Positions 50,816 through 63,029 of a stretch of DNA of 64,000 bases are shown here, piece after piece. The stretch lies in contig NC_016131.3 of the NCBI RefSeq assembly GCF_000005505.3, forward strand, positions 38,850,855 to 38,914,854, written 5' to 3'. Within the stretch, counting starts at the first letter, position 1. Every line of letters begins with the position of its first letter. The notes below the pieces were generated by a model that was not told where the DNA came from, ran no database searches, and worked only from the letters and a program-made list of their open reading frames with translations. The translations under genes and the position numbers were made by a program. The stretch comes from Brachypodium distachyon. Lineage: Eukaryota > Streptophyta > Magnoliopsida > Poales > Poaceae.

Positions 50816-51520
50816 TGTGTGTTTGGTTGGTGAGTGCTGAAGGATGGATTGGCTCCAACCAGATTTTTTTAGTAGGCTCACTCAGTTTCACGTTTGGTTA
50901 AAAGAGGGGTCACTCGGTTTCACGTTTGGTTAGGAAGTTGGTTCAATAAAAAAAGAAAAAAGGTCGTCTTCTCCCTTCCCTTCTTCCACCGTGACTTCTC
51001 CTCTCCCAATCTCTGAAGTCCAGCAAGCTCGAGGCCGCCGCCGCTCGCCGTCGGGATCGAGGTTGCCGCTCGCGCTCGAATCCCGCCGCCGCCACCGTGC
51101 TCGAGGCCTGCCGCCGCCGCTCGCCGTCGGGATCGAGGCCCGCCGCCGCTCGCGCTCGCGGCCCCCCGCTCGCGGCCGCGCTCGTGCTCGGGGCCGCCGC
51201 GCCCCCGCTCGAGGCTGTGTCCCCTCGTCTCCATTGACCCAGCCGGCGGCGCAGTCCGCGAGATCGAGCTCCGGCGGCGGTTCTGTCGAGTGGGGACGAA
51301 CTCCGGTGCCAAGGGCGACTAACTCCGACGGGCGGCTCCGGCGAGTGGGATGAGCCCCGCGTGAGCCGCATGAGCCGGCCAATTCCACCGGCTCACGCGG
51401 ACCAGCGTTTTTTTTTTTCGGTCCAGCCCAACCAGGCTCACTAACCAGACATGCGCAAAAAACATTTTGGGCCGGTTCACACTGCGTGGGTTGGCCCCGA
51501 CCCATGAACCAAACACATCC
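50816..51520. mobile_element. Tourist-like element with GC-rich core
   Basis: The ends TGTGTGTTTGGTT and AACCAAACACATCC are inverted and flanked by TTA (50813-50815 and 51521-51523), as in PIF/Harbinger elements. The 705-bp element has a very GC-rich core (51000-51370) with a repeated GCCGCCGCTCGCCGTCGGGA block. The long ORFs in the core are a result of base composition. Confidence 0.7.
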
Positions 51521-51904
51521 TTAGGCATGCATGCGGTACGGCATGGCCCGTTTATAAGCAGGCTAAGTCCAGCTAGCAGCAGAACGAGTCATGATGTCTA
51601 CCTTTTAAAAACAACAACTTGTCGAAGGTTTGAAAACAAAGTCTCGTTCCTCTCAAAAAAAAAAAGTCTTGTTTCGGAAGCCAAAATTAGTAGTCCTTTA
51701 TCTGCAAACCATCTCCCAAGCTCTTATCAAGCTAGTTCGGGAGAAGGTCCAAAACCTTTTGTAATTTGGCGTCCCTCTCCGGTTTATGCATGCATGTGGA
51801 TTGGAGAAGCTGGTTTAGTTGGGTCAGCAGGTTCAGCCCTAGGACAGGGTAGCAGGTGCCATCGTCATGGGCCCCTAGAACTCAAGGGCCCAGTCTAGAT
51901 ACAT

Positions 51905-52420
51905 ATTTGTCTTCTTCTTTTGGAAGGAAAAAATTTATTTATTAAAAACACAATACTTCACACAACTGAACTTCAGGCAAGTTCAAGCATTGAAGAGTAC
52001 ACCGCACTGGGTAATAGTATTAAGTTGTTGTGGATCACATCCAACAAGGGTCGAAGAGACCAGAGTCCTGGGCTCCCAAGAATGCTTCTTCCATCAGCTG
52101 CTTGAGCAAGGATTGAGCTATATGTTAAAAAGGTAGTTGTCTCAAATTGAAACTGCCTGCTGAAGATAACTGCAAGGAGGAGAGCCCAAGATTCAGTTTG
52201 GAAAGGGGAGCTGCAATCTGGTGATGTAGCAAAGATCTGGACTTTTATCCTGTTTGAGGGGGCGTAATGCTCGGTGTAAACTACGAGACCTGCTTTTGCT
52301 TGAGTTGCTCCTGGTTGGCTTCGAAGGAGCTTGCAGGCCGCATCCAAGTAGATATGTGTACCCAGAGAGAACAAACTCAAAGTTAAATCAAGGAAAAAAA
52401 TTATTGTTTGTGACATACGC
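51905..52420 (-). pseudogene. LINE 3' end with RNase H domain remnant
   Basis: The minus strand reads YLDAACKLLRSQPGATQ, later ESWALLLAVIFSRQF, TTTFLTYSSILAQAA and LWSLRPLL. This is the plant LINE RNase H layout (DAAC, AE.WALL, .FL.D...LAQA). The Asp usual in the FLTD block is Tyr here. The A/T-rich tail lies to the left, as expected for a minus-strand insertion. The upstream LINE parts are missing. Confidence 0.7.
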
Positions 52421-52779
52421 AATATGATTGGCTATGTTCCTTCCTAGCTCACACGCGAGCGCGCACAGACAAGGCCAATCAATACTATACTTTAACTAGT
52501 TGAGTGTCCGTGTCGTTGCTACGGTGACAAATTAATGCTATAGCAGATCATGCATGAGACAGCCTTGGCTTTTTGAAAAGTTGAATTCATGACAAATTTA
52601 TGTCATAGGAGCCTAATAAAATACTAAACATATATCATTTAGAACGTGTGTGCATGAGACGACTATTCCTTTATTCCTTTAGTAAAACAGCCGTGACGGT
52701 TGATTCTAAATTCAATAATCCACTTTTTTTTTTCTTTCACCGAGACTTCTTTCTCCAGCCATTGCCGATCTAAGCTCAC

Positions 52780-54857
52780 CAACTTTCCTAACCACTGCTG
52801 GTCTATTAATTGCAACTCATAAGGGTGTAATGCATGATTTGTACTTTTCTGTTTTTCAGCAAACAAAGAATTGGTATTTCTAAACTTAGCATACCACTGA
52901 AATAATTGAAGGGTCAAATATTGCAAACTATTTCTTCAAGTCAACCATTCCAGAAACTGATCAATACAAATCGTTTTGCTATTTTAGACAATGGGATCTG
53001 TTCAATTTTTTCAAAACAAATATTGCCTGACCAGAGACACTCAGGAGATACCCAGGTATATATCAAATGTTGCCCTGTAGAGGGAAAGAAAATGCAATTC
53101 CCTGCGAAACTTCCTCCTCAAGTGTTGCTATCTCTCAGACCAAGTCTGTGACAGGCTACATATGCCACAACATACATAGAAAGTGTGCACACCTGACTTA
53201 CTATTTTTTTTTACTTTGCACTATCTGAAGTTTATAAAGCTGAAACACGTACTGTTCCTGAGTACAGCAGATAATCAGTTTAAGAAAAAAGAGGAGCATA
53301 ATCATAGCCCATGGCCTTAGTTACAACTCCCGACATATGTAAAACATCATTTTGTTGACAGAAGATAAAATTGATCTCGTGATAAAAAAGATGATGAGAG
53401 TATTATAAAGTATGGAACCATGACCTGCATTGAACAGCTTTACTTCAGCCTTTGGAAACAAACAGGCAATTGATATCATAAAATAATTCTAGGATCTGGG
53501 ACAAACCTTTGAAATAGCCTTTTCATCTTGTTTTGTAGAAGCAATCATGTGATGGTCAAGCAAATGCTCTGGTAGGTTATCCTGATTGGTTGTCTGCACA
53601 ATCATGAATAGAAGGGCAATAAAAAAACTCAGTAAGAAAGTAGAACATGATAGAAAATGTATTATTAGTAAGAGCAAAAACAAACTGGAAATTTAGATTA
53701 CTCACAGGTTCGTGATAAGAAAATCATGGTGGTATCTCCAATGCACTTCCATATGTTCATATAACACTGAAAATACAAGGAATGAGTTTAGAACACTGCT
53801 TAATTAATCAGATATTCATGAATGTTGTTATGTTAGGCTCAAGACAAATTGATTGTTAGACATACTGTTTGGTACTTGGGCTTGCTATAAGAAATAATTG
53901 TTTCCTCTCCACTGGAAAGAGTTACAATCTGCCGAGCACACTTGGCCTCACTATTAAGGACTTTGTGGTATCAATGCATAATAATCATATTAGACGGAAT
54001 CCCACGCTAGCTAGTAGATGAATAGCAGGAATCCCATTAGCCATACAATCAGTATGCTGGCATCCATGGGCTTTTTTCTGCTCTAAGGCATCCTACATAT
54101 TCGGGACAGGTACAAGTGCCACCAAGAAAGTCGGGCATGGCCACTTACCCAGCATCAATTATTTCAAGCAGGTTACTTTGATATTTATTCCCAAGTATCT
54201 GAAGAAACAGAAGAGTGCCTTGTACCTGAAGCAAGTGCAGCCAGCGGCGATGGGGATTACCAAGTGGTAGGGTCGTGGCTGCATCTGCCCGTCTCCTTCT
54301 CCATCACCCAGCACGCTTCTCTTCGTTCCGGTCATCATGGTGGCGCAGCTCCTGCTGTTGTCCTCGTCGCCATGCTGCCGGGGTAGAGGAGGGGGAGGGA
54401 GGTAGGCGGCGCACTGCTCTCGCCGCGGTGGGCGCATACGAGATCGGGAGAGGAGAGATGAGGCCGGGATTGGGATGGCGGTGCAGCGATGAACTCCAAT
54501 ACAATCAAGATTCGGGTGCGGCAATGTCGATCTCGTGTTCTGAAGTTTAAGGGGATCGAATACCTTTTGTAGAACGGGCGAAGGATTCCATGGCACCCCA
54601 TTGCTCGAGTTCGTCTCGGATTTGGGATTGTGCCGTGTGGGAAGTGGAGACGGCTTTTGTAGAACGGGCGAAGGATTCCATGACACTCCATTGCTCGAGT
54701 TCGTCTCGGATTTGGGATTGTGCCGTGTGGGAAGAGGAGACGGGTTGTGGGGGAGTGCAGTGAGGGCGGCGGCGAGCGCTTGGAAAGGAGAGTCCGCGTC
54801 CACGGCTAGGAAGAGAGAGGGCCACGTGACGGGGGAGAGCAGCGGCGGCGGTGGCAT
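52780..54857 (-). CDS. Unrecognised gene or gene remnant, three phase-0 exons
   Basis: On the minus strand, 54564-54857 (98 codons from ATG), 53507-53593 (29) and 52780-52896 (39) all join in phase 0 with usable GT-AG borders: AAG|GTATTC, GTGCAG|ACA, AAG|GTTTGT, TTTCAG|TGG, TTG|GTGAGC. The N-terminal part is rich in Pro and Ser with an exact 30-residue duplication. Exon 2 encodes [20 protein letters not shown] and exon 3 [17 protein letters not shown] recognise no domain. The 3' end is not found: after the last donor comes the LINE tail, or the exon may simply read on to a stop near 52663. A gypsy LTR starts 172 bp upstream of the ATG and may have cut off the promoter. It could be a real gene, a truncated one, or a chance set of splice sites. 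Confidence 0.35.
54565..54744 (-). repeat. Exact-frame 90-bp tandem duplication
   Basis: Two 90-bp units (54565-54654 and 54655-54744) differ at only a few bases. In the minus-strand frame of the candidate gene each unit encodes 30 residues containing [12 protein letters not shown] and NPSPVLQK. A period divisible by three keeps the frame open. Confidence 0.9.
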
Positions 54858-55028
54858 GGAGAGCGAGCGAGGCTGGCGATGAAGGGGAGGAGTTGGATCG
54901 GGAATTCGCGGAGGATGCGGATCGAGCGGGGCGAGGAAGAAGAGTTAGGGGAGGAAGGATCGATAGGCGATATGTGCGAGACAGCGAGAGGGAGAGGGGA
55001 TAGGGTCGGGCCGCGTGCGAAAGTTTCG

Positions 55029-58000
55029 TGTAACATCCCAATTTTTAAAACCCTTCATATGCATTGCATTGCATAAGCATCATGTCACCTTTGCATTTAA
55101 TCACATTTAAAACCCTAAAGGTTAACTCAGAAAAACCCATTAACAAAATGTGCTTTTATTTGAATCTGTCTTTTCACTCTTCTTTTGTCAATTGCATTTT
55201 AACTCATGAGGGTTTTGGCATAAAAAGGGGTTTAATGCAATGTTAATGCTACCCCATATCTTGGTTTTTGAATTGGATTTGAAACACTAAATATTTTAAT
55301 AGCTAAAAAGCTTTAAAGGCTAGTTTATAGGCAAAAGTATTTTTAAACATTTTATCTTGAGGGAATTCTTGTCCCAGAGGTTAAATCATATGAAGATATG
55401 CTTTTACAAATTTTGTTGCATTTTATTTGGTTTGATTTGGAGCTTTGAATCAAAAGTTGTATTCAAAAACAGGAAATAGAAAAGAAAATGAACAAAAAAA
55501 CAGAAACGGCCGGCCCGGCCAAATGGGCCGAACCGGCCCACTTACCCCCGCACTCCGAGCCAGGCCGCAGCCCGCGCGCGCGCCCGAGCCACTGACGGGC
55601 GGGCCCCACCCGTCAGAACCATCTTCTTCCCCAACTGCCGGCCGAGAATCCCGGCCACAAACCCGAATCCACACCCACGATTCCACCCCGATTCCTCCGC
55701 ACACACGACCCCATCTCCGAAGCCGTTCGCGTCATGTTAAAGCCCTCGATCTCCTCTAGTTTTCCCCCCCTCCTCTCTCGCGCGATTCGCCCCCAGGCTG
55801 CTCTAATTGCACGCCGCCTTTTCGCCACTGCCGCCGCCGTCTTGAGCTTGCCGCCGACGAACCCCTAAGAGGTAGCCGACGACGCCTACCCCTTCCTCCT
55901 CCTCTTCCTCTTGCGCAGTTTTTGACGCGATCACTTTTTATTTTGGAGCACCGAAGGCCGTCGCCACCAAGCTCGCCCGAAGCTCACCGTCGGTGCCACC
56001 ATTTCTGTCATCCTAGGCCTCGTCTCCGTCCATCCCGGGCAAAAGCGCGGCCACCATCGAGTTCGCAACGTCAAGCCGCACCCTTCCATTCCTTTCCCAA
56101 AGCCTGAGGCTCGCCGGAACGCCCACACCGCCGTACCCGAGCCACCGCCGCCGCCTCGCCTCGCCAGAGAAGAAAGCCACCACCGGCGGTAAGCCCTAGA
56201 TCCGTTCCGTCCGTCCGATCTAGATCCCACGTCCAGGAATAGATCACTTACCGAAGGGGTATGGGCCAATATGGACTGCCCGATCTTCTTTAAATCCGAC
56301 GGCCTTGTTTTAATCCCTACCCGAACCGGTACCGGCTAATGAGAAAGTGCCATGTGTCACCCTTTTTAATAAAACCTTTTCTCGGCCGAAAATTAAATGG
56401 TAACTTTGCAGAAAAGCCTCCGAAACTTCAAATGCTCATATCTTTTAAACCGTTTGGCCAAAAATTATGATCCGTAGCTTTCTGGAATCCTCACAACTTG
56501 TAGATTCTTTTGGCACTGTCCAAATTTGAATTTGAATAACTTTAACAGAAGCAAATTACAGAATGGTTAACTATGGTTTGTAATACATATGAATTGTTTC
56601 AAAAAGATTTTGAACCTGCTAGCATGTTGTAAAATGTCTAAAGGTTACCCTCTGTCCATTAGGATCAAAGAGGAAAATATTTTTGTAAATAATCTTGCCA
56701 GACCAAATTAATCTTGCTCTATGCCTTATAAAAATCAAATAAGCTTTTAATTAAAACTCACCTTTGTTTCGTACAAGAAAATATTTTCTTATTAGTGTAT
56801 AATCTGTCCAAACCTTTTGTAAAGCTCCTTAAAACAGAAGTTAAACTTGTTAAGTTTAAAACCAACCTAAGTATGCATCATCATAACTATTGCATCATGG
56901 CATGTTTTTGTATTGAATGGCATGTTTATGTGTGTGTATTCTTTTATTTTAGATTGTTTGGAGTGTGAACCTTGTTGTTGTGAAGAGTGCGAGAACTACC
57001 ACAACTTTGGACAAGGCAAGTTCATTTTGATCATCTCTCAAATATTTTTACTATGCACTAGTTGCTTTATTAGTTGCATTAGAAATATTATTTGTATCTC
57101 TACGCTAGTTACAAATCCTAGGTAGTATAGTTTTACCCTTGCCATTACCATGCTACCAATTTGCCATCGATTGTAGTTCAATGCTAAGCTATGGTAGTAT
57201 CGTGGGGGAATTATTACATTATGATAATGTTATGTTTATGGGAAATGAGATGTTTTATTAGAGTAAGGCAAAACAATTAATTTAATGAACCATCCTGGGT
57301 GGACGGCTTTGAGGTTTTAGATGTTATGCGACGTCAGGTTCATTTCTATGGGACCATTTCTATGAGTCGTCTCTCCGTGGATTCGGGAGCGCCTGCGTCG
57401 CAAATGTGGAATGCCACATAGGGTAACCGAGACTGGACTAGTTTCCTATTTAGTAGTTTCCAGTACAACCACATGCTAAATGGGCTCTGGCGGGATTGAG
57501 TAAGTTCTTAAATTAAAATGAATGGTTTGAACTTGGGTTTATGAGCATTGATATGTCTACTCAATGTCCTTAGTTTAATAGGAGTATGGGTGTGTGTACC
57601 CCATGTCCAATAGTGACAAAACTATCTTGTTTAAAATGATAGGATGAAACAAAGATGCTTTTATGCAAATAGCCTGACTCCACCTTGCCAGATTATGCAT
57701 GTACTTGGTAGGTTCTGATATAACTCCTAGTGATCTTACCAATACATTCAATGTATTGACCCTAGTGGCTGCATCGTTTGATGATGCAGGAAGCTCTGAC
57801 GAAGAGTGAGGGTACGTTTTTGCCTTGGGGTTACGGGCTTACATTCCAACATGCTCTCACCGTGGTGTTGATGTAGCCCTTGTATCTTTCGCTTTCTGCT
57901 GTTGAACTTTTGTTTTAATTCGGGCTAACCCAAGTGGTTATGCCAGTTTGTAAGTATTCTTAAATTCCGGATACTGCGTTGTAAAACTTGAGACATTTGT

Positions 58001-58102
58001 TTTACGATATTACATCTTGAAACTGTGTGTGCTAGTGAGTCGATCCAGGGACTAGCACTAAAAGCACAGAGATCCAACCCTTGTACGGGGGCAGTCGCTT
58101 CA
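55029..58102 (+). mobile_element. 5' LTR of a truncated Ty3/gypsy element
   Basis: It starts TGTAACATCCCAATTTTT and ends CA at 58102, directly before a primer binding site. The length is 3074 bp, with a GC-rich block at 55500-56220. No 3' LTR partner exists in the window, so the target duplication cannot be checked. Confidence 0.75.
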
Positions 58103-58104
58103 GA

Positions 58105-58120
58105 TGGTATCCGAGCATTG
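58105..58120 (+). other. Primer binding site (initiator-Met tRNA)
   Basis: TGGTATCCGAGC matches the usual plant retrotransposon site TGGTATCAGAGC, which is complementary to the 3' end of initiator tRNA-Met, with one change. It sits two bases after the LTR end. Confidence 0.8.
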
Positions 58121-58588
58121 TGTTGCCTGTAGGAACGTGACCCTAGCATGGACTAGACCAAAAGAGACCCTAGGATTCTTCTATGCATTGCATACCCCTT
58201 TGAGTTTGCATATTGAATTTCATTCATGTTCATCTACACTTGCAAATCATATCATTGTTTAATACATACATATTGCATGTGTTTTACTTCATATTACACT
58301 TGCAATATTATCCCTTCACATGCATTTTCAGACTTTGTATGCATTTATATCAATTTCATACTACACTGTCATGTTTCCACCGTTGCATTTAATCTTCATG
58401 TTTGCATAACATACACACCACCTTGTCATTGTTATCTTTATGCATTTATCTACTTGAGCATATAACTGATTCTCTCCTTCCACCAAAAATCTTGTAGATG
58501 AAACAACCCACCGAATTTTGGCGACGAACCTCCCTTCACTCACGTCAACTACCCGACGACCGAGGACGACATCCCCTTCGAAAGGCAG

Positions 58589-59344
58589 TTGGCGGTGTTG
58601 TGCACGACGCTGCACCTGGCAGCACCTTGCTTCCGAGGACACGCCGAGCCGGTGGGATCTCAGGGAGGAGCACGCCGCTGGGAGATTGAGACCGAGATCA
58701 AGGGACGGGCAGTTGTTCCAATGACGCCCGACATCATCTACTCCGTGCGCTACCCCGACTTCATGCTAGGACTGCAGTTCGCTATGCAGCACGCGATAGC
58801 GCGTGTGTGCGAGGCGTACCACGACGGCCTGCCACAGGACTCCGTCTTCCATAGCTTCGGGAGGCGAGTTGTTGGCGGGGATTCCGTGGGTCCGTACGTC
58901 CTAGGAGAGGACCCACACATGGAGGATGTCTAGTTTGAAGCATTGGAGCGGAACACGATGGATATGGGGAAGTGCCTCTACAATGAGATGACCCGAGCGG
59001 ACATCGCTGAGGAACAGGTGGGAGTACTCAAGGGACAACTGGCACAGCAAGCGACTGAGCTGACTCGCAGGGGGACCGCCATCCTGAACATGCACGAATT
59101 CATGGAGCACATCCTGTACGAGAAGGACCTTCTGCAGTTCAACTTCGATCAGCTCCAAGCTCAAGTCAACGCCGCAGCCCCTGCACCTGCACCTACACCA
59201 GCACAATCTCCGCCACCCCCTCAGGATGAGGAGATGGAGTCACAGGAGGAGCCTCAGGAGGCGCAGGAGATGGACACTCCCGCCACCAACACCCATTCCA
59301 GGGTGAGGACCGCCAGAGCCATCAACTTCGTCGCCCTTCCTTAG
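58589..59344 (+). pseudogene. Extra ORF upstream of gag in the gypsy element
   Basis: One frame of about 250 codons, broken by a single TAG at 58931-58933. The first part contains HLAAPCFRGHAEPVG and YPDFMLGLQFAMQHAIARV. The second has a Gln/Glu-rich helix-like stretch (EEQVGVLKGQLAQQATEL) and a Pro/Gln/Glu-rich tail. It lies between the primer site and gag. Extra ORFs in this position are known in some plant gypsy lineages; their function is unknown. I recognise no domain. Confidence 0.6.
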
Positions 59345-59678
59345 ACTCAGTTCGGAGCCCGCCAAACTATTTATCTTATTATATTTTGTTAATCGTGATA
59401 GTCATTGACCATGCCGTCTTTGTGGTATGGCAATGTAGAAACTCGTGTGTTTCTTTGCTTGCAACTATTTGCTTACATCTTAGGCTTGAATGACTTGTGA
59501 ACTACTTGCTTTTGGATTTAATGCTTAGTGGTTGTGTTACTCGTTTGTGTTTAAATTGCTATGCTTGTGATATGCTTGCTTTATATGATTGTTATTTATA
59601 TGCTTGTGTTGTGGGGTTTAGTATTTCTTCCTTAGATCCTGTCTATTTGTTATCCTCATCTATGCTGTCCCAAAACAG

Positions 59679-60840
59679 ATGCCGCCAAGACGTGAACCTC
59701 GCAGTAATGCTGCCGACAACAATGAGGGGCAAGACAACAATGCCGCCACCATGCAACAACTGTTAGCAGCCCAAACCCAGATACTGCAAGCACTCACCCA
59801 GCAGATGAACAACAATCAGAACAACAACCAGCACCACAACCCACCACCTCAAGTCGACATGTTAACCCGTCTTCTGAGGTTGCGTCCACCTACTTTCACT
59901 AGCTCTTCTGAACCAATAGTGGCTGATGATTGGCTTCGTTCTGTGAGCAAGTGCCTAGTAACTGTGGGCTGCACCGAGGCAGAAAAAGTGAGGTTTGCCG
60001 CTCACTTACTCGAAGGATCCGCCGCAACTTGGTGGGAGACTTATCAAATCACCGCCCCCTTGGAAGAGGTCACATGGGAGATGTTCCAGAACGCTTTCCG
60101 CACCGCCCATATCTCTACGGGCGTGCTGAGCCTGAAGAAGAGAGAGTTCCACAAGCTGAGGCAAGGGAACCGCACAGTGTCGGAATACATCGAGACATTC
60201 AACAAACTGTCTCGCTACGCTCCTAATGATGTCAACACTGACGCCAAGCGTCATGAGAGGTTTTTGGATGGATTGAACGACGAGCTGGCCGTTCAGTTGG
60301 CTGTTGTCTACATACCTACTTACCAGTCTCTGATGGAAAAGGCTATCATCCTAGAGAATAAGCAGAACCAGATGGAGAACCACAGGAAGAGGCCTCACCA
60401 GGGAAATAACCACACTGGTTCACACCAGAAGCCGCGCACCTCTTATGAGGGTAGTGGCAGCTCCTCGATGGTCAAGCATGGAAACCACAACCAGAATCAC
60501 CATGGAGGAAGTGGACATCACCGCGCCATGGAGGACAAGGACACAACCACCAGGAAAACAATGGCAACAGGCACCACCAGCATCACCAGCACCAACACTC
60601 ACATCCGAGGAACAACAATGGGAATGTCAATGGCCGAAACAATGGAGGCAACCCAGGACAAAACCGCAACACCAACAAGGACCTGAGACAGGTGGAATGC
60701 TTCAAGTGTCACAAGATGGGACACTACTCCAATGACTGTCCCGAAAAGTTCAACGAGGCGAGAAACAAGCCCAACCCGTTCCAGAAGGGCAATGTGAACC
60801 ACATCAACGTAGAAGAAATCACGGAGGAGCAAGGTATCGT
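59679..60840 (+). pseudogene. Gypsy gag with zinc knuckle, frameshifted
   Basis: ATG at 59679 opens a gag protein: a Gln/Asn-rich start, then LTRLLRLRPPTFTSS, GSAATWWETY, FQNAFRTAHIS, KKREFHKLRQGNRTVSEYIE and ERFLDGLNDELAVQL (retrotransposon gag domain). Near 60510-60540 the frame shifts, so the ORF runs out of frame to 60686. The CCHC zinc knuckle C-FK-C-HKMG-H-YSND-C lies in another frame at 60698-60739. The capsid part packages element RNA in an intact copy; this one is dead. Confidence 0.88.
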
Positions 60841-60849
60841 AATCGGCAC

Positions 60850-61840
60850 ATTCCGCCTTAATACTTTTGAAGCACTCGTACTGTTGATACTGGTTCATCG
60901 CATTCTTTCATCTCAAAGAGATTTGTGCATAGAAATGGGTTACCAACTAGTACCTTAGTGAACCCTATGAAGGTGAAATCACCTGGGGGAGAGATGATAA
61001 CGGATTATAAATGCCGACTATTGGCACTAGAAATTGGGAAACACAGCTTCCCCACAGACCTGATAGTGCTAGGATCGAAAGGCTTGGATGTAATCCTAGG
61101 AATGGATTGGTTAGCCAAGTATGAAGGACTCATAGATTGTGTCAGGAGGACAATTACACTCACGACCCCAGAGAAGAAGCGAATCCGCTTCAAGTCAACC
61201 TATGAACTTGAGAAACCCAAGGTAAATTCTCTTAAGGGGGTTAGCCTAGAGGATGTGCCGATAGTGAAAGAATACCCGGATGTGTTTTCAGAGGAATTAC
61301 CAGGCATGCCACCTGACCGTGATGTGGAATTCCTTATCGAGTTACTGCTTGGAAGCGGACCTATAGCCAAGAGACCGTATAAGATGGTTGTGGATGAGTT
61401 TAAGGAACTGAAGAAGCAACTCGCAGAGCAGTTGGCAAAATGATTTATTCGCCCTAGTTCATCACCCTGGGGAGCGCTTGTTCTATTTGTGAAAAAGAAG
61501 GACAAGAGCTAACGGATGTGCATAGATTATCATTCACTAAATTAGGTGACGATAAAGAACAAATACCCCTTACCTATAATCAATGATCTATTCGATCAAT
61601 TGAAAAGAGCCTGTGTATTCTCAAAGATCGATTTTCGATCGGGTTATTTTCAGTTAAAGATCCAAGAAGCGGATATATCCAAGACAACCTTTACCACTAG
61701 ATATGGCCTGTTTGAGTATACGGTGATGCCTTTTGGATTGACCAATGCACCGGCATACTTTATGAATATGATGAATAAAGTGTTCATGGAATATTAGGAC
61801 AAGTTTGTCGTAGTGTTCATCGACGACATTTTGATTTAGA
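60850..61840 (+). pseudogene. Gypsy pol: protease and partial reverse transcriptase, truncated
   Basis: After another frameshift near 60882 comes the aspartic protease site DTGSS (60886-60900) and ILGMDWL. Then follow the RT blocks [45 protein letters not shown] and the catalytic box FIDD (61816-61827). Stops lie at 61441, 61509, 61796 and 61837. Sequence identity to pol ends just after the catalytic box: RNase H, integrase and the 3' LTR are absent. The type is close to plant chromoviruses by RT pattern, but the lineage is not proven. Confidence 0.88.
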
Positions 61841-61991
61841 CCTGAGAAGAACAAAGCTATCGACATAACAGAGGAGAGTATGATACAACCCCTCTATGTG
61901 AAGATGTACAACTCACAAATTGATGTAAGGCAGGTTGGCGACATGCCTTAATGTGTTCATTGCGGCTATGAGTAGTGAAAGATGCTGTCCT
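61841..61991. other. Junction between the gypsy element and LTR mosaic
   Basis: 150 bp without recognised content; probably further element sequence beyond a rearrangement point. Confidence 0.35.
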
Positions 61992-62695
61992 TGTAAGACC
62001 TCGGGACCGAAATTATGCAATTTAGCCCCAAATTGCTAACCTTTGCATAATTCAAGCCTCAGGTTCTTAACCTATATGATAAACACTTCAATACATACAT
62101 GCACTAATGTGCTCATCGTAGGGTTTTGCAACATGAATATCATTACCAAAACTCTACAGAAGAGAGTAATTGCAAAGCTCATACAAGGAGCAGAATAACA
62201 ACTATTACAAACAGAGGACACATGTCCCAACATTACATCATTAGCGGAAGTTGAATTATGTCCGAGTACGGACAAGAATACAGCACGGCCTGAAGAGAAT
62301 GGAAACTGGAAGGAAACCCGGCACAAGTCTCAGAACTCTGATCTGGATCTCATGGCTAAACATTGAATCCAACGTCGTGCTCCACGAATAACGACTCACC
62401 TGCTCTACTGGAACCTCTGAAGAAAACAACGTTGCAATGCAACTGAGTACAAAGTACTCGCAAGACTTACGGAGAGATCTAAACTAGTTATGCAACAAGT
62501 CTCAAGGAATGGATATGGTGGGGTTATGCAGCAACAAGGACGATATCTGAAGAGACACTCTAATAACAACGTCTACTTAGAGGAAGAGAAGCGTCTACCA
62601 AGCGCAAGCGATCTTCTAATGACTAACACCAAGCAAACACCACCTCTTATCACCCCCTCAACCCCTTGTGAGTAAACGATCCAAAGGCACGCACA
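61992..62695 (-). mobile_element. LTR fragment, same family as 18724-22460
   Basis: It starts TGTAAGACCTCGGGACC and runs parallel to 18724-19430, sharing many blocks such as AGTACAAAGTACTCGCAAGA and CACCCCCTCAACCCCTTGTG. The match ends near 62695. In the orientation of the family this is the last 700 bp of the LTR. Confidence 0.75.
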
Positions 62696-63029
62696 CGTTG
62701 ACATCTTGAAAGAACACACCTATATGAGTTCGACTATCTAACGCCGCAGTCTATGAGATGTGGGTGATCTCCAGTAACTCATGAATAGACCACGGAGTAC
62801 GACGCATATGCTCCACCCGCGGGGTAGACTACTGATAGCCCAGTACTAGTTGACTTTGAGTGAAATCTATTTCACGCCAGCTTGCAATTTAAGGTTTAGT
62901 CCATTGTGAGTGTGGATGGATATAACTTAAAGTTCTAGGCAGAAGTTTAACTTAACAGTATCTACTGAAACACTAGTATATAAACAAGTAGCGAGATCAG
63001 ACAAATCTCTAAATGGGTATTTGAGGGAT
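62696..63029. other. Unassigned spacer in the LTR mosaic
   Basis: No gene and no element ends are recognised; probably more LTR-derived DNA. Confidence 0.35.

Noticed and set aside
50920..51505. Overlapping ORFs of 120-191 aa on both strands
   Set aside because: They fall in the GC-rich repeated core of the Tourist-like element; open frames follow from base composition.
53708..53769. Extra exon for the unknown gene ([22 protein letters not shown] reading)
   Set aside because: Borders look usable, but none of its phases joins the neighbouring exons without a stop.
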